Positions 54,776-61,106 of a DNA stretch of 64,000 nt are shown piece after piece; position 1 is the stretch's first letter, and each line of letters starts with the position of its first letter. The translations under genes and the position numbers were made by a program. Under the pieces are notes generated by a model. The model saw only the letters and a list, made by a program, of their open reading frames with translations, was not told where the DNA came from and searched no databases. Source of the DNA: an uncultured Saprospiraceae bacterium (GTDB taxonomy: Bacteria > Bacteroidota > Bacteroidia > Chitinophagales > Saprospiraceae); the NCBI GenBank assembly GCA_937959275.1, contig CALGLU010000036.1, positions 62,001 to 126,000 of the forward strand, written 5' to 3'.

Positions 54776-55024
54776 ATGAGTCGTTTTGCACAAGCACATA
54801 AACAACAAAGTCGAGAAGACAAAATGAAACTAATAGAGCTGCGTCTAGCCATTCAGAGACAATGGAAAGCAGCTAAGTTCCAAGCCGAAACCAAAATTGA
54901 TCCTTCCAGAAAAAACGATTGGTTACAGACTAAGAGTGATGAATTGAAGGGTATATACAGACCTAAGTTAGTAGAGTTAGGTCATACCAATGGTGCAGGA
55001 TTCTGGACAAGCCTGATAGACTAA
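54776..55024 (+). CDS. Hypothetical small protein before the large Cys-rich gene
   Basis: 82 residues from the ATG at 54776 (MSRFAQAHKQQSREDKMKLI); an earlier in-frame codon would overlap the preceding gene. Basic helical N-terminus with KAAKFQAETKIDPSRKNDWL, then GIYRPKLVELGHTNGAGFWT. Family unknown. It starts the dense run to 59852. Confidence 0.55.
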   Translation: MSRFAQAHKQQSREDKMKLIELRLAIQRQWKAAKFQAETKIDPSRKNDWLQTKSDELKGIYRPKLVELGHTNGAGFWTSLID

Positions 55025-55032
55025 TAGAAATA

Positions 55033-56922
55033 GTGAGCAACTCTCTAAAGATAGACGGCATAAATTACCCTAAGTCAGATATTCTGGGTATTGATACGTT
55101 TTCATTAGTAATAGAAGAGGACGAAGATTCCAAGGTACTTGAAACAACGTTGTCTGAAGAACTAATTCTTAAAGGTCAAGCATACACAGACTTGAAGAGT
55201 GAATTTTTCGAGACTTGCGATGATAATCAAAAGCTAATTCCAGCCAAATTCTCTTCTCAGTTTTGCGATGGTTTCGATATTGATTTATTTATAACTGGTG
55301 AGACAGTTGCCTATGCTCCTTGTGAGTGTGAAATAAGAACAGGAGCGCAATCAGTTACGGAGTTGGAGTGTGCGAGTAAAAAGCTTAATGCTTATGAGTG
55401 GTTTGCTAATGGATTCGCTGAGCAGTATGATTTCCCTTTAGTTTGGTTTTGTAACCAGCCGTCGTTCCTTCAATTCATAGCTTTATTATTTAGACAGATT
55501 CTCGGTATTACGTATGCTCCAGCTAATTTAATTTTAAATGTTGCTGATAGTATAGTTGGTACAATCGTTGGTTTATTTGGTGGCAACTCTGATGATTTAG
55601 ACCTCAACCCAATTGATAATGTCTTTGCTCTTATCGATGAGTGGATAACGGGGTGCGGACGCATTGTGCCAGCTCCACTTTTAAGGGATGTATTTGAGTA
55701 TCAAGCTAACCAGTGCGGACTTGAATTTAAGGCTCCAATTTGGCAACACCCCAACAGTCCTTACTACAATGAAACAATCGCATGTTTTGAAGCTGGTTCA
55801 TATTTACGTCCTGAAGATTGCGAGGATAAAGTAGCAATATTAGAAACCTTCTATGATAACGCTCCTAATATCAGCACACTAGATTTATTACAGCAGTATG
55901 AGAAAAAATACTGTTATAAATGCAAGATTCTAAACATTGAAGGCAAGCCAACACTTTGCTTTGAGCATGAAACGTACTATCAGCAGATCGAAGGTAATCC
56001 ACTCTTTAGCTTGAGTGATATTTGCACAAAAGGACAAATTGAAAGTACACCAGTTTATTCGTATAACCTAGACAAGAACTACACAACATTATCATTAGAA
56101 TATTGTAAGGATTCGCAGGATAAGGAAGGAAATAAAACGAGAAAATTCAGAGAATCCAGTACACAGCAATTATTGATTAATGATTTAGGTGTACCAACTC
56201 AAGGAGAGTTTATTGGTTTCTACAGAGGACGTTACAGCCTATTCGAGACAGACCAATTAAACAATGGGCCATGTGATATTCCTATAGCGTTAGATGGAAA
56301 TCTAGTAAAAGAAATACCTTTTGGTGCAGCACGCTTTCAATTTGATTGCTTGGTATCTAGGAACAGGATTGATAGATACCTAGACGCTTTCCGTACTGGG
56401 GGCAGCTTTATATCTGACTTCCTATTATTGAGCAACCAAGGAGTAAGAAGAGATTGCGATTTGATAATGTATGGAGACAGTGCCCAATATTGCAAAAGCT
56501 TAATATTAGAAGACAATTTCAACTTAAAGGATGCACGAGTCAAGAAAGTAAAAACGAGTGAAGAGCTAAAGCTTGAGTTCAATGGTCAGACCTATACAGG
56601 TAGTCGTGAATGTTATGCTTATCAGTGGGATAACTGGACTGACTTTTTATTCGATAGATTTCACAAACATCTAAGAAGCGAATACAGAAGAGACAAACTA
56701 GAAATAGAAGGAAATTTGGAAATACTATGCACCTGTAATAGAGCAAAGGAGATCATTCAAAATCCTAACTCCTTATGGTTCGAAGTCCATGACGGGCATT
56801 ACGCTAAAGCTGCGAAGTGGGAAATAGATTTTAGTGAGGTAGACCCAAAGATTATTATTTCAGAAATCAAAGTATTCTGTGAACCTACCAATAAGATTGA
56901 TTCACCATTTATATACCAATAA
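55033..56922 (+). CDS. Large cysteine-rich protein, possible tail/baseplate-like structural protein
   Basis: 629 residues with a GTG start at 55033. Unusually many cysteines (over 20), spread through the protein, for example YAPCECEIRTGA, ITGCGRIVPAPLLRD, KKYCYKCKILNIEG. A hydrophobic stretch at about 150-185 (FIALLFRQILGITYAPANLI) is present; the C-terminal part is beta-rich. Some segments (PLLRDVFEYQANQCGLEF and CYKCKILNIEGKPTL) resemble baseplate/tail-associated proteins of Bacteroidota phages, but this is weak. It ends by overlapping the next ATG, placing it in the packaging operon. Confidence 0.5.
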   Translation: MSNSLKIDGINYPKSDILGIDTFSLVIEEDEDSKVLETTLSEELILKGQAYTDLKSEFFETCDDNQKLIPAKFSSQFCDGFDIDLFITGETVAYAPCECEIRTGAQSVTELECASKKLNAYEWFANGFAEQYDFPLVWFCNQPSFLQFIALLFRQILGITYAPANLILNVADSIVGTIVGLFGGNSDDLDLNPIDNVFALIDEWITGCGRIVPAPLLRDVFEYQANQCGLEFKAPIWQHPNSPYYNETIACFEAGSYLRPEDCEDKVAILETFYDNAPNISTLDLLQQYEKKYCYKCKILNIEGKPTLCFEHETYYQQIEGNPLFSLSDICTKGQIESTPVYSYNLDKNYTTLSLEYCKDSQDKEGNKTRKFRESSTQQLLINDLGVPTQGEFIGFYRGRYSLFETDQLNNGPCDIPIALDGNLVKEIPFGAARFQFDCLVSRNRIDRYLDAFRTGGSFISDFLLLSNQGVRRDCDLIMYGDSAQYCKSLILEDNFNLKDARVKKVKTSEELKLEFNGQTYTGSRECYAYQWDNWTDFLFDRFHKHLRSEYRRDKLEIEGNLEILCTCNRAKEIIQNPNSLWFEVHDGHYAKAAKWEIDFSEVDPKIIISEIKVFCEPTNKIDSPFIYQ

Positions 56923-57101
56923 TGACACAACAAGATTTTGACAAGAAGTTTGATGTTTTCATCAATGAGCTTTATAAAGACGATCCTACAGGAAAAGAGA
57001 AATTAGTTTCTAAGGCTATAGATAGGCTAATAGTAGAAGACAAGAAAAAGAAGCTGGTGCATGACAGAATTTCAAGGAAGAAGAGAAAACAAAAAAGATA
57101 A
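56922..57101 (+). CDS. Small basic protein linking the Cys-rich gene to terminase genes
   Basis: A 59-residue frame (MTQQDFDKKFDVFINELYKD ... RKKRKQKR). The ATG overlaps the preceding stop by one base (TAATG) and its stop overlaps the next start the same way. This double overlap argues strongly that it is translated. Helical acidic start, very basic end. Function unknown; possibly a DNA-binding packaging accessory. Confidence 0.6.
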   Translation: MTQQDFDKKFDVFINELYKDDPTGKEKLVSKAIDRLIVEDKKKKLVHDRISRKKRKQKR

Positions 57102-57646
57102 TGGCAGAACGCAAAAACATTCAAGAAACAACACTAAACAAATACAAGCTTTGCATAGACGAATACTATGCTAATGGCTTCAAACCTAAAGACGCTTATC
57201 AAGCTATCTACAAGGATGCAAATGATAATACGGCTAACAATATGATGTCTAAGATTATTAAGCTTCCACAAATGCAGCTTTATATAGAGCAGAAGAATGA
57301 AATACTTAGGGCAGAATCAGAGCATAGGAGGTTGAAGCTTAGAGGTGTTTTAGAATCTTGGATAAATGCAGATGTAACACAAGCTCTTTGCTTGAGTGCA
57401 GATAAAATCAAAGAACTACCAGAAGAAGTCCGAAAGCTAGTTACTGGATTTGAAACTAGCAAAACCACATTTGGAAATGATAACGGTGCGACTGGAGAAA
57501 AGGAAACGATTAAGCTTCGATTCGTATCTAAGGAGAAAGCAGCCGATTTACTATCAAGGCATTACGGAATGTTTAAAGCTGACAATGAGCAACAAAGCAA
57601 TAAAGTAACAATTGTAATCGAGGGAGACAGCGAAGATTTAGACTAA
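57101..57646 (+). CDS. Terminase small subunit-like protein
   Basis: 181 residues. N-terminal helix-turn-helix-like repeat region (YYANGFKPKDAYQAIYKDAN, NMMSKIIKLPQMQLYIEQK), a central helical part, and a C-terminal end with EKAADLLSRHYGMFKADNE, as in Terminase_2 small subunits. It is directly followed (zero bases) by the large subunit, the usual arrangement. It should recognise packaging-site DNA. Confidence 0.75.
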   Translation: MAERKNIQETTLNKYKLCIDEYYANGFKPKDAYQAIYKDANDNTANNMMSKIIKLPQMQLYIEQKNEILRAESEHRRLKLRGVLESWINADVTQALCLSADKIKELPEEVRKLVTGFETSKTTFGNDNGATGEKETIKLRFVSKEKAADLLSRHYGMFKADNEQQSNKVTIVIEGDSEDLD

Positions 57647-58918
57647 ATGAAGATTCATTTACCACCATTACATGCAAGCCAAAAAGAAGTGAATCGTAAT
57701 AAGAAGCGGTTCAACGTACTTTCGTGTGGCCGACGTTATGGCAAAAATGAATATGGTGTTCGTAAAGTTTTAGGTACACTGATTAAAGACAATAGTTATG
57801 TAGGCTGGTATGAGCCAACGTATGATAGTAGCACCCAGCAATGGAAAGATTTTGTAAACCTTTTAGAACCTATCACAGAGAGTAAGCATGAATCTTTCAG
57901 AAACCTTTACTTAGCCAATGGTTCAAGACTTGATTTCTGGAGTTTGAAGAATATCAATGCCTCAAGAGGTCGCAAGTATCACAGAGTTGTAATAAATGAA
58001 GGTGCTTTTATCCCTCGACTTACTGAGGCATGGCAACAGACAATACAACCTACTTTATTAGATTATACAGGAGACGCCTTTTTAATGTCAACACCAAAAG
58101 GAACTGACAACGATTGGTATTCATTTTATCAGAAAAAAGGTCAAGAAGATTGGGCAGTGTTTGATCTGCCTACCAGCGCAAACCCCTTGATGCCTAAAGC
58201 AGAAATAGAACGGCTAAGAAGGACACTGCCAGACAATGTTTTTCAACAAGAGTATGAAGCTAAGTTTATCGATTTCAATGCTGAGAGATTCTTTTGGGGT
58301 TACGCTGATGATCAGCATTATACAGATGAAGAATTTGACTTTATCAAAACAGAACCAGTCTGGATTAGTTTTGACTTCAACTATGAGCCTTGCGTCTGTA
58401 CTGTCTACCAAGTAGTGCCAGGCTTTGGTATTTATGGCATGAGAGAATTTGAGGCCATAGGTGGGACACGTGAACTTTGTAAGGTCATTAAGGAGTCAGA
58501 CCTAATGACAGTAGATCGTGGGTTATGGCTTGTAACTGGTGACAAGTCGGGCACTTCAAAAAGTGCAGTTAGTGGTCATGTAAATAACTTTGATATACTT
58601 CAAGATGAATTAGGGTTAAGGGATGATCAAATTATAAATACAGAGGGTAGGAATAGGAGTCACGAATATAGCAGAACCTTGTGTTGTGAGTTTTTCTTTA
58701 GTTGCCCCTTCTGGATGGATAAGCGTATGATTAAGCTGCGTAATGATCTAAAAAGAGCAAAGCCAAACCAAGCAGGGAAGTTACATAAGAATAGAGGTGA
58801 AGGCTATCCAATGGATCATGCAGATACATTCCGCTATTTTGTAGATGGTAAGTTTTGGCACGGCCCTAATAGCATTAAACAATTTGCTAGTGAGTGTGTC
58901 AATAGTAAAGCAGCATAA
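57647..58918 (+). CDS. Terminase large subunit with atypical ATPase motifs
   Basis: 423 residues. The N-terminal ATPase has a Walker-A-like motif LSCGRRYGKNEYG (Lys33 followed by Asn34 instead of Ser/Thr) and a Walker-B-like motif RVVINEGAFI (Asn117-Glu118 instead of Asp-Glu). A coupling-motif-like LMSTPKGTDNDWY follows. The C-terminal nuclease looks intact: Asp in WISFDFNYEP, Asp in LVTGDKSG, and the MDHADTFRYFVDG pair. Large subunits package DNA into capsids using ATP and cut it. The length is near the lower family range. The ATPase changes are described as a finding. Confidence 0.8.
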   Translation: MKIHLPPLHASQKEVNRNKKRFNVLSCGRRYGKNEYGVRKVLGTLIKDNSYVGWYEPTYDSSTQQWKDFVNLLEPITESKHESFRNLYLANGSRLDFWSLKNINASRGRKYHRVVINEGAFIPRLTEAWQQTIQPTLLDYTGDAFLMSTPKGTDNDWYSFYQKKGQEDWAVFDLPTSANPLMPKAEIERLRRTLPDNVFQQEYEAKFIDFNAERFFWGYADDQHYTDEEFDFIKTEPVWISFDFNYEPCVCTVYQVVPGFGIYGMREFEAIGGTRELCKVIKESDLMTVDRGLWLVTGDKSGTSKSAVSGHVNNFDILQDELGLRDDQIINTEGRNRSHEYSRTLCCEFFFSCPFWMDKRMIKLRNDLKRAKPNQAGKLHKNRGEGYPMDHADTFRYFVDGKFWHGPNSIKQFASECVNSKAA

Positions 58919-58940
58919 TTATTTAATCAAAAAACATAGA

Positions 58941-59255
58941 ATGAATACAAGACAAAAGAGATTATTGCAAGTATTTAAAGAAGAGAATGCCAATATTTCA
59001 GGTAACCTATGGGAGACGATTCATAGTGATAGAATAGATGTAACTAACGACATACGATCCTTAAAAAGAATACTTGCAGAACAGGAGCAGAAGGAAAAGG
59101 ATTTGATTATCATTGAAGCTTCAGACGCAGCTCAAGAAGCATATAGTCAACGTGTTTCAATAGGAGTACCAAGACCTGATTTAGTTGTCACTACAGGAGG
59201 CGAACCAACGATGAAAGTTTTTTGTTCAAAAGAGGTAAAGGAAAAGTTGAAATGA
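58941..59255 (+). CDS. Hypothetical protein after terminase
   Basis: 104 residues from the ATG at 58941 (MNTRQKRLLQVFKEENANIS). A helical N-terminal coiled coil (SLKRILAEQEQKEKDLIIIE) and a C-terminal region. The stop overlaps the next start. No family recognised. No portal-like length or motif follows the terminase here, unlike in typical phages. Confidence 0.6.
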   Translation: MNTRQKRLLQVFKEENANISGNLWETIHSDRIDVTNDIRSLKRILAEQEQKEKDLIIIEASDAAQEAYSQRVSIGVPRPDLVVTTGGEPTMKVFCSKEVKEKLK

Positions 59256-59413
59256 GCAACATAACAATCACCAAAGCAGGACAGGCCAGTCTTATTGTAG
59301 ACAGTAGCGAGTTAGCAAAAGGAGTCATTTCAACCAGACGTAAAAAGCGTAAAAGAATAAGAGTTAAGCGCGAACCAGAAGAAATAACTAAGTTGCCTAA
59401 AGCATTAGAATGA
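59252..59413 (+). CDS. Small basic protein
   Basis: 53 residues (MSNITITKAGQASLIVDSSE ... TRRKKRKRIRVKREPEEITK), strongly basic in the second half, which suggests nucleic-acid contact. It overlaps both neighbours (ATGA), so it is part of the coupled run. Confidence 0.5.
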   Translation: MSNITITKAGQASLIVDSSELAKGVISTRRKKRKRIRVKREPEEITKLPKALE

Positions 59414-59577
59414 GTCAAAAACCAAACCAGCCAATAAGAACAGTCTTTGGGATTTCCAAGGATGGCAAAATAAAGTACAAAAGGATTGATGAAAACGGAA
59501 AGCTAGCCAAAAGCAATTCTCATCCTGTCATCATTAGTTCTACGTCTTTTCCTGCTGGATTGACTCCGATTGTATGA
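59410..59577 (+). CDS. Small hypothetical protein
   Basis: 55 residues (MSQKPNQPIRTVFGISKDGK, KYKRIDENGKLAKSNSHPVI). The start overlaps the previous stop and its own stop overlaps the next start (both ATGA). The double coupling supports translation. Function unknown. Confidence 0.5.
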   Translation: MSQKPNQPIRTVFGISKDGKIKYKRIDENGKLAKSNSHPVIISSTSFPAGLTPIV

Positions 59578-59852
59578 ATAAGACATTAAAGGTTAGAAGT
59601 TGTATTAAAAATATGAAGTATAGACTCACACCAGACGAGATAATTTCTAAGTCACAAGATTTTGGACTAAATGCAATAGCAAGTAATTCTATTGATGGTG
59701 GTTCAATCCATATTGAAATAAGTGCGATAAAATTACCACAAAGGAAGTTAGATGAAAGTGATCTGAAATTCTTAAATCTATTGCAATTGTTTATTCCTAA
59801 TTCCAATGGAGGATTACATAGTATTTGTAGTCATGAGAATCAATGCATTTAA
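59574..59852 (+). CDS. Hypothetical protein, end of packaging-type run
   Basis: 92 residues (MNKTLKVRSCIKNMKYRLTP, SQDFGLNAIASNSIDGGSIH). It overlaps by 56 bases the 3' end of a converging gene. No family recognised. Confidence 0.5.
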   Translation: MNKTLKVRSCIKNMKYRLTPDEIISKSQDFGLNAIASNSIDGGSIHIEISAIKLPQRKLDESDLKFLNLLQLFIPNSNGGLHSICSHENQCI

Positions 59853-60117
59853 CTTTTTTGGAAATTATATTTTTGTGTATTGTTGATTCTAGAATCTCGA
59901 TACCATCGTTGTAACTATTTACTTCAAAAGATTTTTGCCTGTTGTCATATTCAGGGTTCGTTTCTCGGTTTGCCAATATCAAAGTCCACTTATCTGGCCT
60001 ATAGGGAGAAATGCCACCTAGCTGTGGCGGCTTAGGGTATTTTATATATGCAATTGGTGGATCAGTAGTAAAATTAACTAGGTCTAATATCTTCTTTATG
60101 ATTTCATCATTTGTCAT
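59797..60117 (-). CDS. Hypothetical protein
   Basis: 106 residues, beta-rich (PPIAYIKYPKPPQLGGISPY, DKWTLILANRETNPEYDN, ILESTIHKNIISKKVKCID). No motif recognised. It is monocistronic on the minus strand near the right end of the element. Confidence 0.5.
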   Translation of the reverse strand: MTNDEIIKKILDLVNFTTDPPIAYIKYPKPPQLGGISPYRPDKWTLILANRETNPEYDNRQKSFEVNSYNDGIEILESTIHKNIISKKVKCIDSHDYKYYVILHWN

Positions 60118-60186
60118 ACTTGGTTGGTTGTTATTTTCATGAATATATTTTGATTTATCGTATTTTAATAATTGATACTTAAAAGG

Positions 60187-60516
60187 TTATTTCAAAATAT
60201 CCTTCGCCCGAAGAAGAATAGAGCCTCTTTGCCCTCTTAACAAGGGTGATTCTGCGAGTTCCTTTTCTCTTTTCTTTCGATATTGGATGACCATGTGATA
60301 TATGGGCTGTAGCTCAACTGGATAATCTTCTAAGTCCGTAAATTCTTCAATTTGTTTAAGCTGTGATACTATGCTTGAGTTGTAGAGTCTGTACCGTTTT
60401 ATAAGTTCTCCAATGTCCTCTATTCCTGTCTCTTCTATGATTTTCTTCATGCCTATAAGGGTGCATAGGTGTACTGTGTTTTGACTGAAATTGTAAAGGT
60501 ATTTTGGATATTCCAT
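60187..60516 (-). CDS. Hypothetical protein
   Basis: 109 residues, helical (LCTLIGMKKIIEETGIEDIG, IVSQLKQIEEFTDLEDYPVE, YHMVIQYRKKREKELAESPL). Unknown. It lies on the same strand as the previous gene with 69 bases between them. Confidence 0.5.
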   Translation of the reverse strand: MEYPKYLYNFSQNTVHLCTLIGMKKIIEETGIEDIGELIKRYRLYNSSIVSQLKQIEEFTDLEDYPVELQPIYHMVIQYRKKREKELAESPLLRGQRGSILLRAKDILK

Positions 60517-60585
60517 GATTTGAATTTAAGTAAAATTTAACTAATTCCAATTTCACCCCCATGAAATCAAGTATACTTTTGTCGT

Positions 60586-60795
60586 ATGAGACAGTTTAAA
60601 TCTTACAGTTATTCAAATAAAGAAATCACAGGAATCAAATATGTTTGGTCTGATTTGCTTGGTAATACACTAGAAGAAGAATTTTGGTATGATCCTGAAT
60701 TTGGAAAACCTAAAATAGAGCCTAAACAAGATGAATGGGAGTTGGTCAGGTCGGTCATCATTTCACCTGAAGATTGTTTCTTTGGATTTCTATAG
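60586..60795 (+). CDS. Hypothetical small protein at the right end
   Basis: 69 residues (MRQFKSYSYSNKEITGIKYV ... EDCFFGFL). The ATG is four bases after TACTTTTG (60574-60581), a perfect -7-like box, so it is probably transcribed as a near-leaderless message. Last gene of the element before the right attachment region. Function unknown. Confidence 0.55.
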   Translation: MRQFKSYSYSNKEITGIKYVWSDLLGNTLEEEFWYDPEFGKPKIEPKQDEWELVRSVIISPEDCFFGFL

Positions 60796-60848
60796 CATCA
60801 ATTGAGAATTATATACGGAGCTAATTGAGTCCCTATAATGGAAGCTCA

Positions 60849-60875
60849 ATGTATCAAATAATGTATCAAATTTTA
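60849..60875 (+). repeat. Right arm-type repeat, two TGTATCAAAT sites
   Basis: A 27-base copy, same orientation and 26 of 27 bases identical to 40618-40644. It lies 67 bases inside the right core, a candidate integrase arm-binding site. Confidence 0.75.
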
Positions 60876-60917
60876 GTATTATATAAAGTTGTAATGTATA
60901 ATTAATTGATTATCAAG

Positions 60918-60991
60918 TGGAGCCTGGGGGAGTCGAACCCCCGACCTCTTGACTGCCAGTCAAACGCTCTAGCCAACTGAGCTAAGGCCCC
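60918..60991 (-). tRNA. tRNA-Ala (anticodon GGC), intact and hosting the element
   Basis: 74 bases, minus strand. Acceptor GGGGCCT / AGGCTCC with discriminator A, D-arm GCTC...GAGC, anticodon stem TTTGA / TCAAG with loop CTGGCAG (anticodon GGC, reading GCC/GCU, Ala), and T-arm GGGGG-TTCGACT-CCCCC. CCA is not encoded. The 3' half was supplied by the element; the original half now lies at 40436-40482. Confidence 0.95.
60943..60964. repeat. attR core, 22-bp direct repeat
   Basis: Identical to 40461-40482; here it is the anticodon arm of the intact tRNA-Ala. Confidence 0.9.
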
Positions 60992-61106
60992 GAAAATATG
61001 AGGGACATAGCGAAGTTGCCTGTCCCTTATGAGGAATGAACAATGGGAAGCTAAGGCCCGTGTTAAACATTGGCAAAAATACATTTAATTTTGAACGGTA
61101 AACATA

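Larger units (their letters stand above)
40461..60964. mobile_element. Integrated phage-derived element in tRNA-Ala (satellite-like or reduced prophage)
   Basis: About 20.5 kb bounded by a 22-bp core repeat (40461-40482 and 60943-60964). At the left are a tRNA 3' remnant and an integrase; at the right is the intact tRNA-Ala. Paired TGTATCAAAT sites lie inside both ends. The content is an integrase, a replication module (replisome organiser, DnaB-like helicase), short cassettes, a palindromic control region, a protease candidate, and small and large terminase. I recognise no portal, capsid, tail or lysis proteins. The size, own replication and terminase without a head suggest a phage satellite; a decayed or unusual prophage is the alternative. 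Confidence 0.85.
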
